Assembly (NCBI RefSeq): GCF_049801095.1 | Contig: NZ_JBNAGH010000010.1 | Location: 29,523 to 93,522, forward strand | Reading direction: 5' to 3' | DNA from: Dinoroseobacter sp049801095 | GTDB lineage: Bacteria > Pseudomonadota > Alphaproteobacteria > Rhodobacterales > Rhodobacteraceae | Length of the DNA stretch: 64,000 nucleotides | Shown: piece after piece, positions 32,601-41,363 of the stretch | How positions within the stretch are numbered: the stretch's first letter is position 1 | How the letters are laid out: every line of letters begins with the position of its first letter | Made by a program: the position numbers and the translations under genes | Notes under the pieces: generated by a model | Told to the model about the DNA's origin: nothing | What the model saw: only the letters and a program-made list of their open reading frames with translations | Databases searched by the model: none

Positions 32601-33695
32601 ATGGCGCAGATCGTCATCAAAAACCTCAAGAAGCAGTTCGGGGATTTCACCGCCGTCCGTGAAAGCTCCTTCACCATCGAGGATGGGGAGTTCTTCATGC
32701 TGCTCGGCCCTTCGGGCTGCGGCAAGACCACGACCCTGCGGATGATCGCAGGGCTGGAACTGCCGACCTCGGGCGAAATCTATCTCGACGGCGAAGAGAT
32801 CGCGCAGCGCGCCCCTTCCCAGCGGGACATCGCTTTCGTCTTCCAGATGTTCGCGCTCTATCCGCACATGAATGTCTACAACAATCTCGCCTATCCCCTG
32901 AAAAGCCAGGGCATGCCCCGGGCGCAGATCCGGGCCAAGATCGACGAGGTGGCGGGCATTCTCGGCATCACCAACATCCTCAAGAAACCCGTGGGCGGGC
33001 TGTCGGGCGGGGATCGCCAGCGGGTCGCGCTGGGCCGCGCCATCGTGCGGGAGCCCAAGGCCTTCATGATGGATGAGCCGCTCGGCGCGCTCGATGCAGA
33101 GTTCCGCGAGCATATGGCCGAAGAGCTCCGCGCGCTCCATGACCGGATGGGGGCGACCACGGTGTATGTGACCCATGACCAGCTCGAAGCGATGCAGATG
33201 GGCGACAAGATCGTCGTGATGAACAACGCCGTGGTCGAGCAGTTCGGCACCCCGCAAGAGATCTATGACAAGCCCGCCACCATGTTCGTGGCCGATTTCA
33301 TTGGCTCGCCCTCCATGAATTTCCTGAAATTCCACGGCAAGATCACTCCCGGCGAGAGCGAGATCGCGATGCATGCCAACAGCTTTGCCGTGCCCCAGAG
33401 CCGGGAGCCCTTTGAGGGGGACATGGCCTTTGGCGTGCGCCCCGAGCATATCCAGCTTTCTGATGAGGCGCCCTTCCGGGCCGAGGTGCTGGCGAGCGAG
33501 TATCTCGGCACCACTCAGATCGTGACCCTCAACACGGCGGCGGGCGAGGTGAAGGCCCGGATCGGCGCGCAGCAGGTCGCGAAAACCGGCGAGACCGTGG
33601 GCCTTGCCTTCAACCCCGGCACGGTCACGCTTTTTGATCGCCAATCGGGCCGGGCCCTGAAATCCGAACTGAACGAGGGCGTGCTCCATGGCTGA
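32601..33695 (+). CDS. Carbohydrate ABC transporter ATPase (MalK/UgpC type), first copy
   Basis: This 364-aa ATPase has Walker A GPSGCGKTT (about residue 37), Q-loop VFQMFALYPHM, signature GGLSGGDRQR and Walker B FMMDEPLGALD. The C-terminal TOBE-like domain includes FGVRPEHIQLSD. The signature Q is replaced by D (SGGDRQR instead of SGGQRQR), a common minor variant. It overlaps the second ATPase gene by 8 bp. Two distinct ATPases in one operon suggest a heterodimer. Confidence 0.93.
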   Translation: MAQIVIKNLKKQFGDFTAVRESSFTIEDGEFFMLLGPSGCGKTTTLRMIAGLELPTSGEIYLDGEEIAQRAPSQRDIAFVFQMFALYPHMNVYNNLAYPLKSQGMPRAQIRAKIDEVAGILGITNILKKPVGGLSGGDRQRVALGRAIVREPKAFMMDEPLGALDAEFREHMAEELRALHDRMGATTVYVTHDQLEAMQMGDKIVVMNNAVVEQFGTPQEIYDKPATMFVADFIGSPSMNFLKFHGKITPGESEIAMHANSFAVPQSREPFEGDMAFGVRPEHIQLSDEAPFRAEVLASEYLGTTQIVTLNTAAGEVKARIGAQQVAKTGETVGLAFNPGTVTLFDRQSGRALKSELNEGVLHG

Positions 33696-34680
33696 GGTGT
33701 CGCTCAAGAACGTGTCCAAGGCCTTTGGCAAAACCCAGGCTGTCTCGGAAATCTCCATGACCATCGAGGATGGCGCCTTTGTCGTGCTGCTCGGTCCCAC
33801 CGGGGCGGGCAAGACGACGACCCTGCGCCTGATCTCGGGGCTGGAGAAGCTCGACGCGGGCAGCATTCATATCGGTGGACGGGATGTGGGCATCGAGACC
33901 CCGGCGCAGCGCGATGTGGCCATGGTGTTCCAGCAATACTCGCTCTACCCGCATATGTCGGTGCGGGACAATCTGGCCTTTCCCCTGCGCTCGCCCATCC
34001 TCAAGACGCCCGAGGACGTGATCGCCCAGAAGGTCCAGAAGATCGCGGAGGTTTTGCAGATCCCGCACAAGCTGGACAACAAGGCGACGGAGCTTTCCGG
34101 TGGCGAGATGCAGCGCGTGTCGATCGGGCGGGCGCTGGTGCGCGATCCGGCGATCTACCTGATGGATGAGCCGCTGAGTTCGCTGGACGCCAAGCTGCGC
34201 GCGGATCTGCGGGTGGAGCTCAAGCGGATCCATGCGGATCTCGGCTCGACGCTCCTCTATGTCACCCATGACCAGATCGAGGCCATGACCATGGCCACCC
34301 ATATCGGCGTGCTGGAGGAAGGGCGGCTTGTGCAATACGGCACGCCCAAGGACATCTACGAGAACCCGAGCAGCATCTATGTGGCCAGCCGCCTCGGCCT
34401 GCCACGGATCAACATCCTGCCCTCGTCGCTCTTTCCCGGCAGCCATAAGGGTCCGAGCATCGGGTTGCGCCCCGAGAACATCCGGCAGGGCGACGGGATC
34501 GCGGCGACCGTCCTGCGGTCCGAGCATCTGGGGGATCAGACCCGTCTCCATCTCGAGGTTGAGGGCCATGCCATCACGACGCTCACGGATCCGCATCAGG
34601 ATTACGCAGCCCATGAAACGATAAAAATCAGCCCGCAAAACCCACTCTATTTCGACGCTTCGGGCGCGCGGGTCGTGTAA
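33688..34680 (+). CDS. Carbohydrate ABC transporter ATPase, second copy
   Basis: This 330-aa ATPase is the partner of the preceding one. It has Walker A GPTGAGKTT, Q-loop VFQQYSLYPHM, signature ELSGGEMQR and Walker B IYLMDEPLSSLD. The C-terminal regulatory domain is shorter (SIGLRPENIRQGD). Heteromeric MalK-like pairs occur in glycerol and polyol importers of alphaproteobacteria, such as GlpS/GlpT. Confidence 0.93.
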   Translation: MAEVSLKNVSKAFGKTQAVSEISMTIEDGAFVVLLGPTGAGKTTTLRLISGLEKLDAGSIHIGGRDVGIETPAQRDVAMVFQQYSLYPHMSVRDNLAFPLRSPILKTPEDVIAQKVQKIAEVLQIPHKLDNKATELSGGEMQRVSIGRALVRDPAIYLMDEPLSSLDAKLRADLRVELKRIHADLGSTLLYVTHDQIEAMTMATHIGVLEEGRLVQYGTPKDIYENPSSIYVASRLGLPRINILPSSLFPGSHKGPSIGLRPENIRQGDGIAATVLRSEHLGDQTRLHLEVEGHAITTLTDPHQDYAAHETIKISPQNPLYFDASGARVV

Positions 34681-34692
34681 GGGAGGACCACC

Positions 34693-36312
34693 ATGGCTCA
34701 ATTCATCAATGCCAAAGAGGATCTGGTCACGGAGGCGCTCGACGGGGTGCTGGCCGCGGCAGGCGGGGCGCTCTCCCGGCTCGACGGGTACCCGCATATC
34801 AAGGTGGTGTTCCGTTCTGATTGGGACAAATCCAAGGTTGCGCTGGTCTCCGGCGGCGGTTCGGGGCACGAGCCCGCCCATGCGGGATTTGTGGGCGAGG
34901 GTATGCTGACGGCGGCGGTCTGTGGCGAGGTCTTTGCCTCCCCCTCGGTGGAAGCGGTGCTGGCGGGCATTCTGGCCGTCACGGGGGATGCGGGCTGCCT
35001 GTTGATCGTCAAGAACTACACCGGCGACCGGCTGAATTTCGGGCTGGCGGCGGAGCGGGCCCGGGCGCTGGGCCGCAAGGTCGAGATGGTTGTGGTCGAT
35101 GACGACATCGCCTTGCCGGACCTGCCCCAGCCACGCGGTGTGGCTGGCACGCTGTTCGTGCACAAGATCGCCGGGGCCATGGCCGAGGAGGGTGCGGATC
35201 TCGACAGTGTCACGGCCGCCGCGAAGGCGGTGATCAGCAAAGTTGCCTCCATCGGAATGAGCCTCGATACCTGCACGATCCCCGGCTCGAGCAAGGAGAA
35301 CCGGATCGGCGCGGGCAAGGCTGAACTGGGCCTTGGCATCCATGGAGAACCGGGGGTGGAGCAGGTCGATTTTTCAACGGCGATGAGCGCCATGGGCACC
35401 GTGGTCGACAAGCTGCGCGGCCATGCCCAGGGGCAGGTCGTGGCGATCGTGAACAACTTGGGCTCCACGACACCGCTGGAGATGTCCGTGTTGACCCATG
35501 CCCTGACTGCCTCAGAATTGGTGGATCAGATCATCGGGCCCGCGCCACTGATGACCTCGCTCGACATGCACGGCTTTTCGGTCTCGATCATGGAGGTGAC
35601 GCCGACCGAGCTGTCGGCACTGGGCGCGCCCGTGCCCATGCCCGCCTGGCCCGGCATGGCGCAGGTCGTCGCCCCGCCAGTGGTACCGCTCCCCGATGGG
35701 CTCACCCCGATTGAGCCGATCCCCTCACAGAACCCCCGCACCCGCGAGATCATTCAGAAAGTCACTGACCTGCTGATCTCGGCGGAGGCGCAGCTCAACA
35801 CGCTGGACGCGAAATCCGGCGATGGTGACACGGGCAGCACCCTGGCTACCGCCGCGCGCGCCCTGCAATCGAGCCTCGACCGGATGCCGCTCGCCGATCT
35901 GACGCAGCTCTTCCCGGCGCTGGGCAACGAGCTCAGCCAGACCATGGGCGGCTCCTCCGGCGTGATCCTCGCGATCTATTTCAACGCCGCCGGAGATGCC
36001 TGCGCCAATGGTGCGACCGTGCAGAAGGCGCTGGTCGCAGGGCTAGAACGGGTCAGTCAGGTGGGCGGCGCCTCGGTGGGGGACCGAACCATGATCGACG
36101 CGCTTGCCCCTGCGCTGGACGCTTTGCCCACGGGGATCGCTGCGGCGGCGGCAGCGGCCCGTACCGGCGCAGACAGCACCGCCGCCATTCACCGGGCCAA
36201 GGCCGGGCGGGCGGCCTATGTGCCCGAAGAGAACCTCAAGGGCCACAATGACCCGGGTGCAGAAGCGGTCGCGCTCCTCTTTGATGCGCTCGCGAAGGAA
36301 ATGGAGAGCTAA
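34693..36312 (+). CDS. ATP-dependent dihydroxyacetone-kinase family protein (DhaK-DhaL fusion)
   Basis: This 539-aa protein is a one-chain kinase. The DhaK-like half (residues 1-330) has VALVSGGGSGHEPAHAGFVGEGMLTAAVCG, the phosphate loop LLIVKNYTGDRLNFGLA and the substrate His in GLGIHGEPGV. The DhaL-like half (about 350-539) has the ATP site DAKSGDGDTGSTLA and MGGSSGVILAIYF. This is the ATP-using form, not the PTS form. Homologues phosphorylate dihydroxyacetone, glyceraldehyde, erythrulose or apulose. In this operon the substrate is probably a short ketose derived from the imported compound. Confidence 0.92.
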   Translation: MAQFINAKEDLVTEALDGVLAAAGGALSRLDGYPHIKVVFRSDWDKSKVALVSGGGSGHEPAHAGFVGEGMLTAAVCGEVFASPSVEAVLAGILAVTGDAGCLLIVKNYTGDRLNFGLAAERARALGRKVEMVVVDDDIALPDLPQPRGVAGTLFVHKIAGAMAEEGADLDSVTAAAKAVISKVASIGMSLDTCTIPGSSKENRIGAGKAELGLGIHGEPGVEQVDFSTAMSAMGTVVDKLRGHAQGQVVAIVNNLGSTTPLEMSVLTHALTASELVDQIIGPAPLMTSLDMHGFSVSIMEVTPTELSALGAPVPMPAWPGMAQVVAPPVVPLPDGLTPIEPIPSQNPRTREIIQKVTDLLISAEAQLNTLDAKSGDGDTGSTLATAARALQSSLDRMPLADLTQLFPALGNELSQTMGGSSGVILAIYFNAAGDACANGATVQKALVAGLERVSQVGGASVGDRTMIDALAPALDALPTGIAAAAAAARTGADSTAAIHRAKAGRAAYVPEENLKGHNDPGAEAVALLFDALAKEMES

Positions 36313-37375
36313 GCTGAGCAAACCGCGCCTCACCATCGTCGCAAAGCCAACGGTCAATGACATTGCCCGCGTTGCCGGCGTGAGCCTTGCGACCGTGGAC
36401 CGGGTCCTCAATGAGCGCCCGGGCGTCCGCTCCGTGACGATCAAGAAGGTGCAGGCCGCCATTGATGAGCTCGGCTATGTCCGGGATACGGCGGCGGCCA
36501 ATCTGGCGCGGCAGAAGACCTACCGCTTTGCTTTCGTGCTGCCCGATTGGAAGGGCCAGTTCCTCGCCAGTCTCGAGCAGGGGATTGCCGAGACCGTGGT
36601 GAATGCTCGTCATGACCGCACTGAGCTGCGCACGATCCGGGTGCCGAACCACGACCATACGCAGCTGGCTCGGACCCTGTCCGAACTGGACCCCGCCGAG
36701 ATTGACGGGGTGGCCATCATGGCCAAGGAAACGCCCTTGGTGCGGGATGCCATTGCCGATCTGCGCAAGCGGGGGATCCCGGTGGTCTCCTTGGTTTCGG
36801 ACCAGCCGAACTCAGACCGGGACCACTTCGTCGGCATCGACAACGTGGCGGCGGGCCGGACGGCGGGCACCCTGCTGGGGCGGTTCACGGGTGGGCGGCA
36901 AGGCAAGGTCGTCGTGGTCATCACCAACAAGCAATCGCGCGACATGATCGAACGCCGTCATGGCTTTGACCAGATCGTCAGCGCCGAGTTCCCCCATCTT
37001 GAGACCCTGCCCAGTGTCGAAGGGCAGGAGGATCCGGCCCATACGGAGAAGGTCACGCTGCGCGCCCTGCAGCAGAACCCGGATGTGATCGGGGTCTATT
37101 CCGTCGGGGCCAGCGTGCAGGGGATCGCGCGCGCCATCGCGGCGGCGGGTCTGCCCGCGCGGCCCGTGCTGATCGACCACGAGTTGACCGAGAACTCCGC
37201 CAGCCTGCTCCGCTCCGGCGTGGTAGACGCGGTCATCACGCAAAACACGGGGCATCTCGCCCGCAGCGCTCTGCGTGTGCTGCGCGCCAAATGCGACAAG
37301 ACCCCGGTGATCAAATCGCAGGAGACCATCCGGATCGACATCGTGATCCGCGAGAACCTGCCATCGATGAAGTGA
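36284..37375 (+). CDS. LacI-family transcriptional regulator
   Basis: The product has the LacI helix-turn-helix (KPTVNDIARVAGVSLATVDRVLNERPGVRSVTIKKVQAAIDELGYV) and a periplasmic-binding-protein-like sugar domain (FAFVLPDWKGQFLASLEQGIAETV onward, with VGIDNVAAGRTAGTLLGRF). No good ATG precedes the HTH closely. ATG 36284 lies inside the kinase gene without a ribosome site, while a CTG at 36314 has GGAGAG six bases before it, so the true start may be CTG. It probably binds the two CG-centred palindromes at 28982-29027 and senses a sugar phosphate or the transported sugar. Confidence 0.88.
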   Translation: MRSRRKWRAKLSKPRLTIVAKPTVNDIARVAGVSLATVDRVLNERPGVRSVTIKKVQAAIDELGYVRDTAAANLARQKTYRFAFVLPDWKGQFLASLEQGIAETVVNARHDRTELRTIRVPNHDHTQLARTLSELDPAEIDGVAIMAKETPLVRDAIADLRKRGIPVVSLVSDQPNSDRDHFVGIDNVAAGRTAGTLLGRFTGGRQGKVVVVITNKQSRDMIERRHGFDQIVSAEFPHLETLPSVEGQEDPAHTEKVTLRALQQNPDVIGVYSVGASVQGIARAIAAAGLPARPVLIDHELTENSASLLRSGVVDAVITQNTGHLARSALRVLRAKCDKTPVIKSQETIRIDIVIRENLPSMK

Positions 37376-37395
37376 GCATTTTAGGGAGGAATGCG

Positions 37396-38454
37396 ATGCA
37401 AACGATCAAGGGACCGGCGCTGTTTCTGGCGCAGTTCGCCGGCGACGAGGCGCCGTTCAATTCATGGGACGCGATCACGAAATGGTCGGCGGAGTGCGGT
37501 TATGTCGGGGTGCAGGTGCCGAGCTGGGATGACCGGCTCTTCGATCTCGCCACGGCCGCCGAGAGCAAGGATTACTGCGACGAGTTCAAGGGCGTCGCCG
37601 AGGCCAATGGCGTGGCTGTGACCGAGCTTTCGACCCATTTGCAGGGCCAGTTGGTCGCCGTGCATCCCGCCTATGACACGGCCTTTGACGGGTTCGCCGC
37701 CGAGGAGGTGCGGGGCAATCCCGCCGCGCGGCAGGCCTGGGCCGTGGATCAGGTGAAAAAGGCGCTTTCGGCTTCGCGCAACCTCGGCATTGGCGCCCAT
37801 GCGACCTTCTCGGGCGCGCTCGCTTGGCCTTATGTCTATCCCTGGCCGCAGCGCCCTGCGGGCCTCGTTGAGACCGCCTTTGACGAGCTTGCGGCGCGCT
37901 GGCGTCCGATCCTCGATCATGCGGAGGAGTGCGGCGTCGATGTCTGTTACGAGATCCATCCGGGCGAGGACCTCCATGACGGCGTGACCTATGAGATGTT
38001 CCTCGAGCGGGTGGATAACCACGCGCGGGCCTGCATGCTCTACGATCCGTCCCATTACGTTCTGCAATGCCTCGACTATCTGGACAATATCGACATCTAC
38101 AAGGACCGGATCCGCATGTTCCATGTGAAGGATGCGGAGTTCAATCCGACCGGGCGACAGGGCGTCTATTCCGGCTATCAGCGCTGGGTGGATCGGGCCG
38201 GACGGTTCCGGTCGCTGGGCGATGGACAGGTGGATTTCGGTGCGATCTTCTCCAAACTCACGGCGAATGGCTTCGATGGCTGGGCTGTGGTCGAGTGGGA
38301 ATGCGCGATCAAGCACCCGGAGGACGGCGCGCGGGAGGGCGCGGCCTTTGTCCGCGATCACATCATCCGCCCCACGGAGGTGGCCTTTGACGATTTCGCC
38401 GCCGCCGAGACGGATCAGGCCGCCAATCGCGCCATGCTGGGGATCGAAGGATGA
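37396..38454 (+). CDS. Sugar phosphate isomerase/epimerase (xylose isomerase-like TIM barrel)
   Basis: This 352-aa protein of the AP-endonuclease-2/xylose-isomerase-like superfamily has candidate metal ligands in CYEIHPGEDLHDGVTYEMF (Glu and His) and LYDPSHYVLQ. Others are in FHVKDAEFNPTGRQGVYSGYQRWVDRAGRFRSLGDGQVDF, with a final Glu in WAVVEWECAIKHPEDG. It starts at ATG 37396 with GGGAGGA and overlaps the next gene by 4 bp. It would isomerise or epimerise a keto-sugar of the pathway; the exact sugar is unknown. Confidence 0.88.
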   Translation: MQTIKGPALFLAQFAGDEAPFNSWDAITKWSAECGYVGVQVPSWDDRLFDLATAAESKDYCDEFKGVAEANGVAVTELSTHLQGQLVAVHPAYDTAFDGFAAEEVRGNPAARQAWAVDQVKKALSASRNLGIGAHATFSGALAWPYVYPWPQRPAGLVETAFDELAARWRPILDHAEECGVDVCYEIHPGEDLHDGVTYEMFLERVDNHARACMLYDPSHYVLQCLDYLDNIDIYKDRIRMFHVKDAEFNPTGRQGVYSGYQRWVDRAGRFRSLGDGQVDFGAIFSKLTANGFDGWAVVEWECAIKHPEDGAREGAAFVRDHIIRPTEVAFDDFAAAETDQAANRAMLGIEG

Positions 38455-39578
38455 CGGACCGTATTCGACTGGGCATGGTGGGCGGCGGCAATGACGCCTT
38501 CATCGGGGCCGTCCACCGCATCGCCTCGCGCATTGATGACCAGTATGAACTGGTTGCGGGGGCGCTGTCCTCGACACCGGAAAAGTCCCGCGAAAGCGGC
38601 GCGGCGCTGGGATTGCCGCGGGTCTATGACGACTTCAAACAGATGGCGATCCGCGAAGCACGCCGCAAGGACGGGATCGAGGCGGTCTCGATCGTCACCC
38701 CGAACCATGTCCATTACGCCGCCGCACGGGAGTTCCTCAAGCGCGGGATCCATGTGATCTGCGACAAGCCCCTGACCTCGACCCTCGCGGATGCCAAGAA
38801 GCTGGTGAAGGCCGCCGAGGCGTCGGACGCGCTCTTTGTGCTGACCCATAACTATACGGGCTACCCGATGGTGCGGCAGGCCCGGGCCATGGTGGCCGCC
38901 GGCGAGATTGGCGCAATCCGTGTGGTGCAGGTGGAATACCCGCAGGACTGGCTGACGATCGAGCAGGACTTCAAACAGGCCGAATGGCGCACGGATCCGG
39001 CGCGCTCCGGGGCCGGGGGCTCGACCGGGGATATCGGCACCCATGCCTACAATCTCGCCTGTTTCATTTCGGGGCTGACGGCGTCGGAGCTGGCCGCTGA
39101 TCTCGACGCTTTCGTGCCGGGGCGGCGGGTGGATGACAATGCCCATGTGATGTTGCGGTTCGAAGGCGGGGCGAAGGGCATGCTCTGGTCCAGTCAGGTC
39201 GCGCCGGGCAATGAGAATGCCCTGCGGATCCGGATCTATGGCGAGACGGGCGGGCTCGAATGGGCCCAGGAGGATCCGAACTACCTCTGGCATACGCCCT
39301 TTGGGGAGCCCAAGCGCCTGATCACCCGCAATGGGGCCGGGGCGGGCGAGGCCGCCGCACGGGTCAGCCGCATCCCGCCGGGCCACCCCGAAGGGTATCT
39401 GGAGGGTTTTGCCACGATCTATTCCGAGGCGGCCCAAGCCATCCACGCCCATCGCGCGGGCGAGGCCACCCCGGCGGATGTCGTCTACCCAACGGTGATG
39501 GATGGGCTGAAGGGCGTGCAATTCGTGGATGCCTGTGTGCGCAGCTCGCAACGCAACGCGGCCTGGGTCGCGCTCTGA
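38451..39578 (+). CDS. Gfo/Idh/MocA-family oxidoreductase
   Basis: This 375-aa NAD(P)-dependent dehydrogenase has the Rossmann start RIRLGMVGGGNDAFIGAVHRIASRI and the catalytic dyad region VICDKPLTSTLADAKKLVKAAE (EKP-type motif, here DKP). The GGSTGDIGTHAYNLACFISG segment holds the conserved Asp and His. It is the last gene of the operon and probably oxidises the sugar or polyol that the importer takes up. The DKP in place of the common EKP is a tolerated variation. Confidence 0.91.
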   Translation: MTDRIRLGMVGGGNDAFIGAVHRIASRIDDQYELVAGALSSTPEKSRESGAALGLPRVYDDFKQMAIREARRKDGIEAVSIVTPNHVHYAAAREFLKRGIHVICDKPLTSTLADAKKLVKAAEASDALFVLTHNYTGYPMVRQARAMVAAGEIGAIRVVQVEYPQDWLTIEQDFKQAEWRTDPARSGAGGSTGDIGTHAYNLACFISGLTASELAADLDAFVPGRRVDDNAHVMLRFEGGAKGMLWSSQVAPGNENALRIRIYGETGGLEWAQEDPNYLWHTPFGEPKRLITRNGAGAGEAAARVSRIPPGHPEGYLEGFATIYSEAAQAIHAHRAGEATPADVVYPTVMDGLKGVQFVDACVRSSQRNAAWVAL

Positions 39579-39590
39579 TCAACGGGCAAG

Positions 39591-39621
39591 GGCGCGTTGC
39601 CTCTATTCAGGGGCACGCGCC
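39591..39621. terminator. Hairpin between convergent oxidoreductase and HAD genes
   Basis: A 7-bp GC stem (39591-39597 with 39615-39621), extended by a few inner pairs, lies 12 bp after the oxidoreductase stop in the 67-bp convergent gap. A weak GTTT follows. Confidence 0.45.
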
Positions 39622-39645
39622 GTTTCGACTGCGAAAAGCTTCCGC

Positions 39646-40551
39646 TCAGGGCCGTTCGACAATAAAGTCCGGCGCGATCCCGGTCCGCGCAATGGCGGCC
39701 TCGGCACCGCCTCCGGCGAAAAACCCAAATCCCGGGATCAGCGCTGCCGAGATCCCAAAGGCCTGCGCCCCGAGGATATCCGTGTGCAGGCTGTCCCCGA
39801 CCATCAGCACCCGGGAGGGATCCACATCCTCCAGCCGCGCAAAGGCCAGCTCGAAGATATTGGCAAAGGGCTTGCCATAGAACTCCGGCGCAGCGCCTGT
39901 CAGATCGGCGAGGCGATGGGCGAGCAGGCCCGGCTCGACGGAGAACCCTGTCTCGCGCGGCGCGACAATGTCCGGATTGGCAACGAGGACAGGCCTCGGG
40001 CCGTCCCGGAACGCCTTGTCCAGCAGGGCCTGGCGGGGCTCGCTCCAGCTGCCGGTTCCGATCAGGATCACCCCTTCGCAGCGCGCATAAGGGTCCGGAT
40101 CATCGCGCAGGGGTTCCCATTGGGTCAGTCCAAGATCACTCAGATCCGCGCCATCCGGGGCCACAATCCCCCAGAGCCGATCGGCTTTGCCACCCATCCG
40201 GGCGGAGAGTGTCTCGCGACTGGTGACCACATCCTCGGGCGCGAAGGCGAAGCCAAGGGCGTGGTACTTCGTCAGCAGGATCTCTTTGCCGACACTGGCG
40301 GCGTTTGAGACCACGAGCACGCGCTTGCCCATGGCTTGCAGGGCCGCGACGCTTTCGGGCGCGCCGGGGATCACGGTCTCCCCCACATTCAGAACACCAA
40401 AGGCGTCGAGCAGGAAGACATCGAACCGGTCGGCGAGATCCACAAGGCACGCGGCCTTTTCGGCGCGCCCCCGGGTCTCGCCCAGCTTGGGCAAGCGGTG
40501 GCGGGCGGCCTCGTAAGCGTCCAGAGCCGCCTCGGCCGTCATGGTCATCAT
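39646..40551 (-). CDS. HAD-IIA family phosphatase (TIGR01459-like)
   Basis: This 301-aa hydrolase of the NagD/pyridoxal-phosphatase branch of the HAD superfamily has the nucleophile motif VFLLDAFGVLNVGETVIPGA (the second Asp position is Phe-Gly-Val-Leu-Asn here), the LVVSNAAS motif II, the K in FYGKPFANIFELA and MVGDSLHTDILGAQAFGI as motif IV. The ATG overlaps the second PhnE stop (ATGA), so it is cotranscribed with the phosphonate-type importer. It would remove phosphate from an imported or derived phosphorylated compound. Confidence 0.87.
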   Translation of the reverse strand: MMTMTAEAALDAYEAARHRLPKLGETRGRAEKAACLVDLADRFDVFLLDAFGVLNVGETVIPGAPESVAALQAMGKRVLVVSNAASVGKEILLTKYHALGFAFAPEDVVTSRETLSARMGGKADRLWGIVAPDGADLSDLGLTQWEPLRDDPDPYARCEGVILIGTGSWSEPRQALLDKAFRDGPRPVLVANPDIVAPRETGFSVEPGLLAHRLADLTGAAPEFYGKPFANIFELAFARLEDVDPSRVLMVGDSLHTDILGAQAFGISAALIPGFGFFAGGGAEAAIARTGIAPDFIVERP

Positions 40552-41363
40552 ATGATGGCGCCCCGAACCTTGGCGGAGACCCATTCGCTCAGCACCACGG
40601 CCAGCAGGATCACGATCAGGATCAGGCTGACCTGCGGCCAGGCCAGCACGTTGAGCGAGGCCGAAAGCTGCAAGCCGATCCCACCAGCGCCCACAAGCCC
40701 CAGCACGGTGGACTCGCGGATATTGATGTCCCAGCGGAACACCGCGATCCCGGCAAAGGCGGGCAGGATCTGCGGCACGATCCCATAGGCCATGACCTGC
40801 CAGCGGCTGGCCCCTGTGGCGGTGATCGCCTCGACCTGGGTCGCGTCGATCTCCTCGATGGCTTCATAGAGCAGCTTGGCGCAGAACCCGATCGAGCGGA
40901 TGGCGATGGCGACCACGCCCGCGAACACGCCGGGGCCGATGATCGCGATCAGCAAAAGCGCCCAGATCAGCGAGTTGATCGAGCGGGTGGAGACGATGAT
41001 GAAAAGTGCGACTGGCCGCACGAAGAGGGCCGAGGGCGTCGTGTTGCGCGCGGCCAGGAACGCCACGGGCACCGCGAGGCAGAGCGAGATGAGCGTGCCC
41101 AGCGTCGCGATGTTCAGCGTGTCCCAGATCGGGCGGCCAAGCTGGGCGATGTATTCCCAGCGCGGCGGCGTGGCCCGGGTCCAGATGTCATTGGCGATAC
41201 GCGGCGCATCCCAGACGAAGAACCACGTGGTCGATTCCGAGATCCGCTGCCAGCAGACGAGAAACACCGCCACGCCAAGCAGCCAGCCAAACCAGCGGAC
41301 AAGGCTTTCCCCGGTGGTGCGGCGCCGCCAGACTTGCGTTCCGTTATGATCAGAGACCGGCAT
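40548..41363 (-). CDS. phnE: Phosphonate/phosphate-type ABC permease PhnE, second copy
   Basis: This 271-aa membrane subunit is of the PhnE type. It has helix 1 in the WFGWLLGVAVFLVCW region, ATLGTLISLCLAVPVAFLAARN, and the EAA loop in TQVEAITATGASRWQVMAYGIVPQILPAFAGIAVFRWDINIRESTVLGLVGAGGIG. It overlaps its upstream neighbour by one base and the HAD gene by four. Tandem PhnE proteins form a heterodimeric channel. Confidence 0.91.
   Translation of the reverse strand: MPVSDHNGTQVWRRRTTGESLVRWFGWLLGVAVFLVCWQRISESTTWFFVWDAPRIANDIWTRATPPRWEYIAQLGRPIWDTLNIATLGTLISLCLAVPVAFLAARNTTPSALFVRPVALFIIVSTRSINSLIWALLLIAIIGPGVFAGVVAIAIRSIGFCAKLLYEAIEEIDATQVEAITATGASRWQVMAYGIVPQILPAFAGIAVFRWDINIRESTVLGLVGAGGIGLQLSASLNVLAWPQVSLILIVILLAVVLSEWVSAKVRGAII

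Noticed and set aside
33625..35343. 572-aa minus-strand frame
   Set aside because: It is an antisense shadow of the second ATPase and kinase genes, without recognisable family.
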